A stretch of DNA of 64,000 nucleotides from Halobacteria archaeon HArc-gm2 (lineage in GTDB: Archaea > Halobacteriota > Halobacteria > Halobacteriales > Haloarculaceae), in NCBI GenBank assembly GCA_025517465.1, contig JAOPKE010000004.1, positions 324,165 to 388,164 on the forward strand, read 5' to 3'. This document shows positions 15,787-25,507 of the stretch, piece by piece. A model generated the notes under the pieces. The model did no database searches. It was not told where the DNA came from and worked only from the letters and a program-made list of their open reading frames with translations. Both the position numbers and the translations under genes were made by a program. The first letter of the stretch is position 1. Each line of letters opens with the position of its first letter.

Positions 15787-17796
15787 ATGCCCGATTCATC
15801 ACGAACCACGGACCGGCGCGACGCACCGACCGACACCACGCGACGGACCTACCTCCAGGCCGCCGGCGCGCTCGGAGCGGTGTCGCTGATGGGGAGCGCC
15901 GTCGTCGACGACGCGCTCGAACAGCGCGAGGTGCGACAGGTCGCCGACCCGGCCGGGTCGAACCGTCGCGGGGACTTCCTGTGGATGTACGGTGACGTGC
16001 TGGCCGACGAGCGCCGCCGGGCCAACCGCTTCGCATTCGCACGCCGCCACGACCTGGCCGTCGTCGTCCTGATCCGCTCGGCCAACCTCGATTCGAGAGG
16101 CGGGTTGTTCAGGCGAGCGCTCGAAGAGGCGACGGCCGCGGGACTCGACGTCTGGATTCGCGTCGGATTGCTGACGGACGTCACCGCGAAGGCGTTCGTC
16201 GAGGACGCCGATGCCCGCGAGCGCCATCTGGACCGACTCCACGAGGTCTGTCGGATCTACGACGACCTGACCGACGACGGGCGCGTGATACTCTGGGAGG
16301 AGGCGCCCGTGTTCGGCCAGTGGGTCGCGGGCGGCGAGTGGAACGACGCGGCGGTCGAGAACATGCTCGAATACGGCCCGCGAATCTACGCCGCACAGAA
16401 ACGGACCGTCGTCGAGGCGACCACCGACCGCGAGGTGGGCATCTTCTGCCACTTTCCCTACGTCGTCGATTCGAAGAAGCCCGAGGTGTTCGAGACGCTG
16501 ACCGACCGCATCGCAGACCGGGGTGCCAGCCCCGACTTCGCCTTCACCGACTTCTACCGGGGGTGGTACGAGAAGGACGTCGGCCCGGAGGTCGCCGACG
16601 ACGCCGTCAGAAGCCTCGTCGAAAACGCCGGCGCGGCCCTCGGCGGGAAGCCAGTGTTCTACCTCGGGCAGACCCACACGGTCAACCCGAAGCACACGCC
16701 GAGCAAGCAGTCCATCCGGTCGAACCTCAGGGCCTCGCTCGACGCTGGCGCCGCCGGCCTGGGCTGGTACGTGCGCGGGAGCTACGTCCCGACCGAGCAG
16801 GGGTTCGACCCGTTCGTGCCGAACGCGCCCGGCGCCACGTTCGAGGGCCCAGTCGCGACGGACACTGTCGCCCGTGATCTCTTCCTGTACGCCTGGCTCT
16901 CGACGCTGTCCACGCGGCCAGCGTTCGACCCCGCCGACCGGTTCGACCTCTGGCTCCGCGGCGACGAGTTGTCGTTCTACGACCGTCGGGTACGCGCGAG
17001 AGACGGAGACGGCTGGACGTTCATCGGCGACGTCGACGGCTACGTCGACGGGGAGTACCCCTACGGCGGCGGGCCGGACGGGAACGTCGCCGTCGTTCGC
17101 GGCCTCCGGCGGGACCGGTGGCTCGACGGCGACACGCTCGCCCTCCGAATCGCGTCGGGTCAGGCCGCCGACGAGACGACGCTCCGCGACGCGCTCGCGA
17201 TGCCCTGTGACCCCGACGCCTACGTCGCCGAACACGAGGCGGCGTCGCTGTTAGCGGGCGACAGTCGGGTAGAACGATTCTCGCTCGGTTCGAGCGACGA
17301 ACAGGTGCCGCTCGCTCCCGGTGGCACTCGACGACTGGAGGTCCCCATCGAGCGGCCGAATCCTCCGTCGCTCCACGGGCTCCGGCACCCCGAATCGCTC
17401 GACGCGATTCGGGACCTGCAGTCGGCCGAGCGACGTGAGGGGTTCGACCGGCGCGACCACTTCGACCTCTGGCTCCACGGATCGGGTCTCTCCGGACGGG
17501 AGACACTCCCGGGAATCGAGGACGGAGCGGGAGTGCCGAAGTCTCCGGCCGACGAAAGCGTCACGGCCGTCAGTTCCGACTCGGTCGCGCTGTGCTACGG
17601 CCTCCGGCGCGACCGGTTCCTCGACGACGGACTGCGACTGGCAACCGCCGAGACCGAACCGGCCGTCAGACGCGCTTACGCGATGCCCTACGCCGGGAGC
17701 GAGACGTTCCGGTCGGCCTCGGCTGCGGTGGAACTGCTCGCCGAGCAACCGGGAGAGGTCGCGACGTACAGCCTCGACGCCGTAGACCTGCGGTAG
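15787..17796 (+). CDS. Tat-exported TIM-barrel-like protein with duplicated C-terminal module
   Basis: The 669-residue product starts with a twin-arginine signal (RRTYLQAAGALGAVSLMG, residues about 19-36). Residues about 55-370 look like a glycoside-hydrolase-type barrel, with FLWMYGDV, VVVLIRSANL, VILWEEAPVFGQW, FAFTDFYRGWYEKD and GLGWYVRG strands rich in Trp and acidic residues. Two related modules follow (about 375-500 and 545-665). Each has FDLWLxG...LS, then V...GLRRDR.LD...L.LA, then an A(Y/L)AMP word and a closing LLA. I do not know the family or substrate. A cell-surface or secreted enzyme acting on polysaccharide is a reasonable guess, not shown. Confidence 0.8.
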   Translation: MPDSSRTTDRRDAPTDTTRRTYLQAAGALGAVSLMGSAVVDDALEQREVRQVADPAGSNRRGDFLWMYGDVLADERRRANRFAFARRHDLAVVVLIRSANLDSRGGLFRRALEEATAAGLDVWIRVGLLTDVTAKAFVEDADARERHLDRLHEVCRIYDDLTDDGRVILWEEAPVFGQWVAGGEWNDAAVENMLEYGPRIYAAQKRTVVEATTDREVGIFCHFPYVVDSKKPEVFETLTDRIADRGASPDFAFTDFYRGWYEKDVGPEVADDAVRSLVENAGAALGGKPVFYLGQTHTVNPKHTPSKQSIRSNLRASLDAGAAGLGWYVRGSYVPTEQGFDPFVPNAPGATFEGPVATDTVARDLFLYAWLSTLSTRPAFDPADRFDLWLRGDELSFYDRRVRARDGDGWTFIGDVDGYVDGEYPYGGGPDGNVAVVRGLRRDRWLDGDTLALRIASGQAADETTLRDALAMPCDPDAYVAEHEAASLLAGDSRVERFSLGSSDEQVPLAPGGTRRLEVPIERPNPPSLHGLRHPESLDAIRDLQSAERREGFDRRDHFDLWLHGSGLSGRETLPGIEDGAGVPKSPADESVTAVSSDSVALCYGLRRDRFLDDGLRLATAETEPAVRRAYAMPYAGSETFRSASAAVELLAEQPGEVATYSLDAVDLR

Positions 17797-17813
17797 ACTC
17801 CTCTTGTTCCCCC

Positions 17814-18584
17814 TCAGTACTCCAGTTCGACGCGCGAGCCCGTATCGACGCGAAACGCCTCGTCCCCCCGGCCGCGGTTGACCGCGAGTTCCACGTTGCC
17901 GTGGCTCCCGACGGTGACGAGTCGGTCGCCCGGGCCGACGCGAGCGTACGTCCTGCGGACCGGCGCCGGTTCGCCGTTGATCCGGACCTGCTCGCCGAAC
18001 CTGTCGGCGACGGCGTCGCCCGGGACGTTGGTGACGACGTTGCCGAAGCCGTCGACGACCAGTGCCTCGCCGCTGGCACCCGTCTCGCTCACGGTCGCCG
18101 TCGGGAACTGCAGGTCTACGAAGGCGTCCGTCGGGACGAACCCGTCGTCCTCGTGGAAGCGGTCGACGCCCGCCTCGTGGACGGTAGCTGCGGCCGGGGC
18201 GAACACGTCCCGGCCGTGGAACGTGCTGCTCTCGGGGTCGTCCACGGCGATTCGGAAGACGTCCAAGTCGTCGTAATCGGGTCCGTTCGCGAGCGCCCGT
18301 GCGGCCGGGAGGAGCACGCCGTTGTCGGGGCCGACGAGCGCGTGGTCGCCCGCGCGGACGACGATAGCATCCCGGTCGGTGCCGACGCCCGGGTCGACGA
18401 CAACGAGGTGGACAGCGGGCGGGAAGTGCGGGAGCACCTCGCGGAGCCAGAACGCGGCCGCGCGAACGTCCTGCCGGGGGAAGTCGTGGGCCACGTCGAC
18501 GAGGCGGGCGTCGGATTGCCGGAGAATGACTCCCTTCATCGCCGCGGGATACGGCGACCCGAAGTCGGAGCTGAGCGTGATCAT
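17814..18584 (-). CDS. SAM hydroxide adenosyltransferase (S-adenosylmethionine hydrolase)
   Basis: The 256-residue protein belongs to the DUF62/SAM-hydroxide-hydrolase family related to fluorinase. It starts MITLSSDFGSPYPAAMKGVI and has VVDPGVGTDRDAIVVRA, GPDNGVL, FHGRDVFAPAAA and VVDGFGNVVTNV. The enzyme splits SAM to adenosine and methionine with water or hydroxide. Its gene starts three bases after the nadM stop, so the two are translationally linked. The shared theme may be adenine-nucleotide or cofactor balance, which is inference. Confidence 0.93.
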   Translation of the reverse strand: MITLSSDFGSPYPAAMKGVILRQSDARLVDVAHDFPRQDVRAAAFWLREVLPHFPPAVHLVVVDPGVGTDRDAIVVRAGDHALVGPDNGVLLPAARALANGPDYDDLDVFRIAVDDPESSTFHGRDVFAPAAATVHEAGVDRFHEDDGFVPTDAFVDLQFPTATVSETGASGEALVVDGFGNVVTNVPGDAVADRFGEQVRINGEPAPVRRTYARVGPGDRLVTVGSHGNVELAVNRGRGDEAFRVDTGSRVELEY

Positions 18585-18587
18585 CGC

Positions 18588-19166
18588 TCAGTCGTCGTCG
18601 CGTCGCGCGCTCTCGCCGCCAGAACCGTTCTTGGCCTCCCAGCGCTCGACGACGTCGTCCTCGGCGACCGTGCGGAGGCGCTGGATGCCGTTTATCTCCT
18701 CGATGGTCTCGACGACGGCGTCCGGGACCCGGTCCCGCCAGGTCTCGCCGTCGATCATCCGCTGGCGGATGTCGCTGCCCTCCAGGCGGTCGCGCTCGAA
18801 CATGCTCGACTGGCGGACCTCGATGCCGGCCTCCTCGAACAGCTGGACGACGAGGGGGTTGTTCGAGTAGGCGACCTCGAAGCTCGGGCTCATACTCTGG
18901 ACGTGGCTCACCCAGACGGAGTTGCGGTTCAGGTCCTCGATAGGGACGACGTAGGTCACGAGGTCGTGTTCGCGCTCGTACTCGCGGACGGCCTTGGTGA
19001 TCATCATGATGCGCTCGCCTGCAGTGAACGGGTCGTGGGCAGAGTGGGAGTCGCCGGCGCTCCCGATGCCGAGGACGAGTTCGTCCACCTCGTCGGCGAT
19101 GGTCGAGACCATCGTGTGATGGCCGTTGTGGTACGGCTGGAAGCGTCCGATGTAGAAGCCGCGCAT
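18588..19166 (-). CDS. nadM: Archaeal NMN adenylyltransferase
   Basis: This nucleotidyltransferase makes NAD from nicotinamide mononucleotide and ATP. The 192-residue protein has GRFQPYHNGHH at residues 8-18 (the HxGH active site), VLGIGSAGDSHSAHDPFTAGER, IPIEDLNR-type VPIEDLNRNSVWV, YSNNPLV and the C-terminal SDIRQRMIDGETW (ISSTxxR-like ATP loop). A short acidic tail is haloarchaeal. It is the first gene of a two-gene unit and is divergent from lonB, with a shared 169-base promoter region. Confidence 0.96.
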   Translation of the reverse strand: MRGFYIGRFQPYHNGHHTMVSTIADEVDELVLGIGSAGDSHSAHDPFTAGERIMMITKAVREYEREHDLVTYVVPIEDLNRNSVWVSHVQSMSPSFEVAYSNNPLVVQLFEEAGIEVRQSSMFERDRLEGSDIRQRMIDGETWRDRVPDAVVETIEEINGIQRLRTVAEDDVVERWEAKNGSGGESARRDDD

Positions 19167-19287
19167 ACTCCCCCTCCGGCGCCGCGTCTAAAAAAGGCGA
19201 CGAGTGTTTCGGCAGGCGCCCACCGAGACGGTCGTTGGGCCGGAGTACGGCGGTTATGCACCCCATTCGGAGCGGCGCGAGGGGAGA

Positions 19288-19297
19288 AAGTATATCA
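19288..19297 (+). promoter_or_regulatory. TATA box of lonB
   Basis: AAGTATATCA predicts transcription starting near 19315-19320, leaving a leader of about 18 bases without a clear Shine-Dalgarno before ATG 19336. Confidence 0.55.
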
Positions 19298-19335
19298 GTG
19301 GACAGTCCTTCCGATCCGATGTTACCAACCGTTCT

Positions 19336-21453
19336 ATGAGCGACAATAGAGACACTGACGACACTCCCGACTCCGAGCGGGAGGTGACCGAGCCCACGCC
19401 GGACGAGGAGTCCGGTAGCGACGTCGTCGTCCCGGACGAGGAGGACCGGGCGACGGCGGACGACGGCTTCGCCGACGAGGGCGACGACGCCCCCGAGCCG
19501 GGCGACCAGCCCGACCTGGGGAGCGAAGTCGAACTCGAAGGCGAAGCGACGTTCGACGAGGCCGAGGAGGCCGGCGTCCTCGGTGGACTCGAGGTCGAGT
19601 CCACCGAAGACATCGAGGTTCCCGACCGCCTCGTCGACCAGGTCATCGGGCAGGACCACGCCCGTGACGTCATCAAGAAGGCCGCCAAGCAACGCCGGCA
19701 CGTCATGATGATCGGCTCGCCCGGGACGGGCAAGTCGATGCTGGCCAAAGCGATGAGTCAGCTGCTGCCGAAAGAAGAACTGCAGGACGTTCTCGTCTAC
19801 CACAACCCCGACGACGGCAACGAGCCGAAGGTCCGCACCGTCCCCGCGGGCAAGGGCGAACAGATCGTCGACGCCCACAAGGAGGAGGCCCGCAAGCGCA
19901 ACCAGATGCGGACCTTCCTGATGTGGATCATCATCGCCATCGTCATCGGCTACGCGCTGATCATCGTCCAGCAGATCCTGCTGGGCATCCTCGCGGCTGG
20001 CGTCATCTACCTCGCCTTCCGCTACGGGTCGCGCGGCAACGACGCGATGATCCCGAACCTGCTGATCAACACCGCGAACCAGCAGACCGCCCCGTTCAAG
20101 GACGCCACGGGCGCCCACGCCGGTGCGCTGCTGGGCGACGTTCGCCACGACCCGTTCCAGTCCGGCGGGATGGAGACCCCGAGCCACGACCGCGTGGAGT
20201 CGGGCAACATCCACGAGGCCAACAAGGGCGTGCTGTTCATCGACGAGATCAACACGCTCGACGTCCGCAGCCAGCAGAAGCTGATGACGGCCATCCAGGA
20301 GGGCGAGTTCTCCATCACGGGCCAGTCCGAGCGCTCCTCGGGCGCGATGGTCCAGACCGAGCCCGTCCCCTGTGACTTCACGATGGTCGCGGCGGGGAAC
20401 CTCGACGCCATGGAGAACATGCACCCCGCGCTGCGCTCCCGTATCAAGGGGTACGGCTACGAGGTGTACATGGACGACACCATCGAGGACACCCCCGAGA
20501 TGCGCCGCAAGCTCGCCCGCTTCATCGCCCAGGAGGTCGAGAAGGACGGGCGCCTGCCCCACTTCACCCGGGACGCCATCGAGGAGGTCATCCTCGAAGC
20601 GCGCCGCCGCGCCGGCCGGAAGGGTCACCTGACCCTCAAGCTGCGCGAACTCGGCGGCCTCGTCCGCGTCGCTGGCGACATCGCCCGCGCCGAGGACCAG
20701 GAGATGACCACTCGCGACGACGTCCTGCAGGCCAAGAGCCGCAGTCGCTCCATCGAGCAGCAGCTCGCCGACGACTACATCGAGCGCCGCAAGGACTACG
20801 AGCTCACGGTCAACCAGGGCGACGTCATCGGGCGCGTCAACGGACTCGCCGTCATGGGCGAGGACAGCGGCATCGTCCTCCCCGTCATGGCCGAAGTCGC
20901 CCCGTCACAGGGACCAGGACAGGTCATCGCTACCGGGCAGCTCAAGGAGATGGCCGAAGAGGCCGTCCAGAACGTCTCGGCGATCATCAAGAAGTTCTCC
21001 GACGAGGACATCTCGGAGAAGGACATCCACATCCAGTTCGTCCAGGCCGGTGAAGGCGGCGTCGACGGCGACTCCGCCTCCATCACGGTGGCGACCGCCG
21101 TCATCAGCGCCCTGGAGGACATCCCGATCGAACAGCACCTCGCCATGACCGGCTCCCTGTCGGTCCGGGGCGACGTGCTCCCGGTCGGCGGCGTCACCCA
21201 CAAGATCGAGGCCGCGGCCAAGTCCGGCCTCGACACGGTCATCATCCCCAAGGCGAACGAGCAGGACGTGATGATCGAAGAGGAGTACGAGGACCAGATC
21301 GAGATCATCCCGGTCTCGCACATCAGCGAGGTCCTCGACGTCGCGCTCGCCGGCGAACCCGAGAAGGACTCGCTGGTCGACCGGCTCAAGTCCATCACGG
21401 GCAAGGCCCTCGAACAGCGGGAAGTCGGAGGCGGCAGTCCCAGCCCGCAGTAG
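19336..21453 (+). CDS. lonB: Membrane-anchored ATP-dependent protease LonB
   Basis: This is the archaeal membrane Lon, which degrades damaged and regulatory proteins. The 705-residue protein has an acidic N-terminal extension of about 90 residues, Walker A GSPGTGKS (127-134), two membrane helices inserted in the AAA module (about 196-236) and Walker B VLFIDE (299-304). The C-terminal Ser-Lys protease domain has S580 in DGDSAS and K623 in GGVTHK, 43 residues apart as in the A. fulgidus enzyme. ATG 19336 is chosen because the longer frame upstream has no homology and the TATA box lies inside it. In haloarchaea LonB is essential and affects carotenoid and membrane physiology. Confidence 0.97.
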   Translation: MSDNRDTDDTPDSEREVTEPTPDEESGSDVVVPDEEDRATADDGFADEGDDAPEPGDQPDLGSEVELEGEATFDEAEEAGVLGGLEVESTEDIEVPDRLVDQVIGQDHARDVIKKAAKQRRHVMMIGSPGTGKSMLAKAMSQLLPKEELQDVLVYHNPDDGNEPKVRTVPAGKGEQIVDAHKEEARKRNQMRTFLMWIIIAIVIGYALIIVQQILLGILAAGVIYLAFRYGSRGNDAMIPNLLINTANQQTAPFKDATGAHAGALLGDVRHDPFQSGGMETPSHDRVESGNIHEANKGVLFIDEINTLDVRSQQKLMTAIQEGEFSITGQSERSSGAMVQTEPVPCDFTMVAAGNLDAMENMHPALRSRIKGYGYEVYMDDTIEDTPEMRRKLARFIAQEVEKDGRLPHFTRDAIEEVILEARRRAGRKGHLTLKLRELGGLVRVAGDIARAEDQEMTTRDDVLQAKSRSRSIEQQLADDYIERRKDYELTVNQGDVIGRVNGLAVMGEDSGIVLPVMAEVAPSQGPGQVIATGQLKEMAEEAVQNVSAIIKKFSDEDISEKDIHIQFVQAGEGGVDGDSASITVATAVISALEDIPIEQHLAMTGSLSVRGDVLPVGGVTHKIEAAAKSGLDTVIIPKANEQDVMIEEEYEDQIEIIPVSHISEVLDVALAGEPEKDSLVDRLKSITGKALEQREVGGGSPSPQ

Positions 21454-21457
21454 AATC

Positions 21458-22318
21458 GTGACCAGGTGGGCCGCATTCGTCGGCCTCACCGGCGTCGTCG
21501 TGACGCTGTTACTTATTCTCGCGCGCCTCTCACAGACCGTCGTCAGCGACCGCACCGCCGTCTCACACGCCACCAGCTCCCGTCCCTTCGGAGATACGCG
21601 GTCCCGGCGCGACGCCGAGACGGACCCGGTCATCCCGCGATTCGACCGACCGGGTGAGCGCGGGTGGCCGGCAGACGCGAGCGCGAGGCGGACGGACGTC
21701 GACCCCCACGACCTCTCGACCGGGGCGCTGCTCGCGAACGTCGTCTTCACGCAGGGCGTCTTCGGTGCCCTGCTCGCCGGCGGCGCGGTCTACTTTCGAA
21801 TACCGCTCGCGGGGCTCGGCGTCGGCCCGACACCGCTTGCCGCGGGCGGCCTCGGGGTCGCAGCGGGCGTCGCCTTCGGAATCGTCCTCTGGCTGGGGAA
21901 CGAGGCGGCCGGGCGCGTGGCCGAAGTGGCGGGCGCGGGCTACGACGAGTCCCTCCGGGCGATGCTCGCTCCCGACTCGCTCGGCGGGTGGATCATCCTG
22001 CTCGGCGTCGTGCTCCCGACCATCGCGTTCGTCGAGGAGTTCATCTTCCGGGCGGCCGCCGTCGGCGCCGTCGCGGCCGGCTTCGGCATCTCGCCGTGGC
22101 TGCCCGCCGTCGTCTCGTCGCTCGCCTTCGGCGTCGCCCACGGCGCACAGGGTCGCGTCGGCGTCGTCGTGACGGGGACGCTCGGCTTCGCGCTCGCGGC
22201 GGGGTTCGTCCTCACCGAGAGCCTGCTCGTCGTCGTCGTGGCCCACTACCTCGTCAACGCGCTGGAACTGGTCGTCCACGAGGGCCTCGGCGTCGGCCGG
22301 GGCGCTGAACACGTTTAA
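21458..22318 (+). CDS. CPBP-family intramembrane metalloprotease
   Basis: The 286-residue membrane protein has the Abi/CAAX-protease signature: EE at 193-194 with R198 (FVEEFIFR), H228 in FGVAHG, and a last motif AHYLVN. Members cleave substrates in the membrane or process prenylated or bacteriocin-like peptides. It starts at a GTG only four bases after the lonB stop, so co-translation with the LonB protease is likely. Residues about 30-85 form a hydrophilic, Arg/Asp-rich loop after the first helix. Confidence 0.9.
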   Translation: MTRWAAFVGLTGVVVTLLLILARLSQTVVSDRTAVSHATSSRPFGDTRSRRDAETDPVIPRFDRPGERGWPADASARRTDVDPHDLSTGALLANVVFTQGVFGALLAGGAVYFRIPLAGLGVGPTPLAAGGLGVAAGVAFGIVLWLGNEAAGRVAEVAGAGYDESLRAMLAPDSLGGWIILLGVVLPTIAFVEEFIFRAAAVGAVAAGFGISPWLPAVVSSLAFGVAHGAQGRVGVVVTGTLGFALAAGFVLTESLLVVVVAHYLVNALELVVHEGLGVGRGAEHV

Positions 22319-22343
22319 CACGGGCCGTCCCCACCACCCGGCA

Positions 22344-22727
22344 ATGGCCGACCCTTTCGACATCGAAACGCCGACGCAACGACGAATCATCCTGGCCGCC
22401 CTCGTCGTCTATCTCGCGCTGTTCCTCGTCCAGTACGTCACGGGGAGTGACCTCGCAACCGCGGCCGCCGACCTGCTGCTCGCGGCACTGGTGGTTCCGG
22501 CGTCCGTCTACGTGATCCAGCGGGCGAGGGAGCAGCGAGAGACTGACCAGCTCGCCGTCGTGACCGGCGCTGCCTTCCTCGTCGCGGGCCTCACCATCGG
22601 CTACGAGGGGCTGGCGACGCTCGGCGTCGTCCCCGTCAACGCCGCCGTGTCGCTGCTCGGGACGGTCGCGCTGCTCGCCGCGTTCGTGCTGTACCTCTAC
22701 CAGCGGAGTCAGTCGCGACCCCGATAG
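22344..22727 (+). CDS. Small four-helix membrane protein
   Basis: This 127-residue protein has about four hydrophobic helices (near 16-33, 39-56, 68-87 and 95-117) joined by short charged loops. Arg/Gln-rich QRAREQRETDQ lies in the middle. It is 25 bases downstream of the CPBP gene in the same direction and may be the last gene of the lonB unit. I recognise no family. Confidence 0.75.
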   Translation: MADPFDIETPTQRRIILAALVVYLALFLVQYVTGSDLATAAADLLLAALVVPASVYVIQRAREQRETDQLAVVTGAAFLVAGLTIGYEGLATLGVVPVNAAVSLLGTVALLAAFVLYLYQRSQSRPR

Positions 22728-22749
22728 AAAGCGACCGTCCGCACGTTAC

Positions 22750-23208
22750 TCAGAGGTCTTCCAGGGACCGCAGTTTCTGTTCGACTTCCGGTGGTGCGCC
22801 GCTCGGCCCGTCCCGGACGCGGTGGTCGGGGATAAGGAGCGGAATCGGGTTCGCCGCCAGCGCCTCGCGGACCGTCGTCAGGTCCTCGTCCTCGTTCGGG
22901 TCGAGGCCGGCGGCCATCTGCGCGACCTGCTGGACGCTCCCCTGCTCGCCGTAGGGAATCTCGCGCACCGCTTCGAGCACGTTGCGGTAGTCAGTCGGCA
23001 CCGTGAGTCCGATCTGGGCGTCGGCGAAGCTGTCCTCGGCGCCCTGGAGGTAGGCGTCGATCCGCTCGAGCACCGGGTGGTCGTCCGTGGCGTCCTCGTC
23101 GGGCGTGACGGGAAACGAACAGCTGATGACCTTCTCGCCTGCCGCACCGATCTGGACGAACCGGTCGAGATACGCCGACTCGCGCGCGTAGATCCCCGCG
23201 TCTTCCAT
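22750..23208 (-). CDS. Alkyltransferase-like (MGMT-fold) protein lacking the catalytic cysteine
   Basis: The 152-residue protein has the O6-alkylguanine-DNA alkyltransferase C-terminal fold: VLEAVREIPYGEQGSVQQVA (helix-turn-helix with the Tyr-Gly turn), ALAANPIPLLIP and then PDHRV at 127-131. In true MGMT the last motif is PCHRV with the acceptor Cys; here residue 128 is Asp. It therefore cannot accept alkyl groups and resembles alkyltransferase-like (ATL) proteins, which bind O6-alkylguanine and hand it to nucleotide excision repair. ATG 23208 is preferred, because the 21 upstream residues are not conserved-looking. Confidence 0.85.
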   Translation of the reverse strand: MEDAGIYARESAYLDRFVQIGAAGEKVISCSFPVTPDEDATDDHPVLERIDAYLQGAEDSFADAQIGLTVPTDYRNVLEAVREIPYGEQGSVQQVAQMAAGLDPNEDEDLTTVREALAANPIPLLIPDHRVRDGPSGAPPEVEQKLRSLEDL

Positions 23209-23295
23209 AGTATCGGGTCGGGACCGTGGACCTTCAAGATTTGCGTGTGAGAGGAGTGATGCCTGCTGCAACGAAACTCGAAAGCGCTAATACGG

Positions 23296-23413
23296 TCTCG
23301 AAAGCCCCGAGTGGCTGGACTCGCGCGACTCGCTGCGCGCCTCGTCACTCACTCCGTTCGTTCCTCGGTGCTAGCTTCGCCGGGCTTCGTCCAGCCACTC
23401 GCCCCTTTCATTC
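23296..23413 (-). repeat. Haloarchaeal intergenic palindromic element, well-preserved copy
   Basis: Twelve-base terminal arms CGAGTGGCTGGA (23308-23319) and TCCAGCCACTCG (23390-23401) pair perfectly around an interior with CGCGCGACTCGCTGCGCGC and TCACTCACTCCG words. In reverse complement it begins GAATGAAAGGGGCGAG and ends GGGGCTTTCGAGA, the same layout as 910-1017. I see no coding capacity or target-site duplication. Confidence 0.8.
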
Positions 23414-23450
23414 CTCCTGTCTGTCGGTTGTCCGAGCCGGTGTCGCAACT

Positions 23451-23470
23451 CTTATGTACATATCTGTACG
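23451..23470 (+). promoter_or_regulatory. trp promoter with two TGTAC-type boxes over the TATA element
   Basis: TGTACA (23455-23460) and TGTACG (23465-23470) are ten bases apart and overlap the TATA region CTTATGTACATAT, which is centred about 27 bases before ATG 23484. The pair also forms GTACA-N4-TGTAC, an inverted repeat. TGTACA is the TRP-box consensus bound by the TrpY repressor in Methanothermobacter; use of the same word here is an inference from similarity. Confidence 0.55.
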
Positions 23471-23483
23471 TTAGTGTTCGGTA

Positions 23484-24259
23484 ATGAACTCCAGTGAGGG
23501 TGAGATAGCACCGGCGGTGCAGTCGATACTCGACGCGGCCCGCGAGCGGGGCGGCGCCGAGGGTCGGCGCTCCGTCGACGCGCAGTCGCTTCCGGCGGCG
23601 TTCGAGGCCGCCGAGGCGGACGGACGGGTGCCGATCATCGCCGAGGTGAAACCGACGAGCCCGACGACGGACGGCGAGCGGACCGACGACCCGGTCGAAC
23701 TCGCCGAGCAGATGGTCGCGGGCGGCGCCGCCGCCCTGTCGGTACTGACCGAACCCGAGCACTTCGGCGGGTCGCCGGAGACGCTCGAACGCGTGCGCGC
23801 GGCCGTCGACGTCCCGGTACTGCGGAAGGACTTCGTGCTGCACGAGGAACAACTGGACGTCGTCGAATCCGACGTTATCCTGCTGATCGTTCGGTTCCTG
23901 CACGAGGAGAACACCGACGACCTGGCGGACCTGCTCGACGCCGCGCGCGAACGGGGCTTCCAGGTGCTCGTCGAAACCCACACCGCCGACGAAGTCGAGG
24001 AAGCCATCGAGGCAGGCGCGGAGATCGTCGGCGTGAACAACCGCGACCTCGCGGAACTGGAAGTCGACCTGGAGACGTTCGAGGACGTCGCTCCCTCGGT
24101 CCCGGAGAACGTCACCCTGATAGCGGAGAGCGGCATATCGACGCCCGACGACGTCGCGCGGATGCGCGCGGCCGGCGCCGACGCCCTGCTCGTCGGCTCG
24201 GCGATAATGGACGGAGACGTGACCGAGAACACGCGCGAACTGACGACGACGGAGCAATC

Positions 24260-24263
<4 letters not shown>
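23484..24263 (+). CDS. trpC: Indole-3-glycerol-phosphate synthase
   Basis: This TIM-barrel enzyme closes the indole ring of tryptophan. The 259-residue protein has AEVKPTSP with catalytic K56, VLRKDF with K115, [26 protein letters not shown] and the closing IAESGIS/VGSAIM phosphate loop. Its stop overlaps the trpB start by four bases (ATGA). It heads a trpCBA operon without the earlier genes trpE, G, D and F, which must lie elsewhere, as is common in haloarchaea. Confidence 0.96.

Positions 24264-25503
<1,240 letters not shown>

Positions 25504-25507
<4 letters not shown>

Noticed and set aside
17251-20628. 1,125-codon open frame on the minus strand
   Set aside because: It runs through nadM in frame and then continues antisense through lonB and the SAM hydrolase as Arg/Pro/Gly-rich text without any domain. 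High GC removes stop codons; the real genes in other frames explain it.
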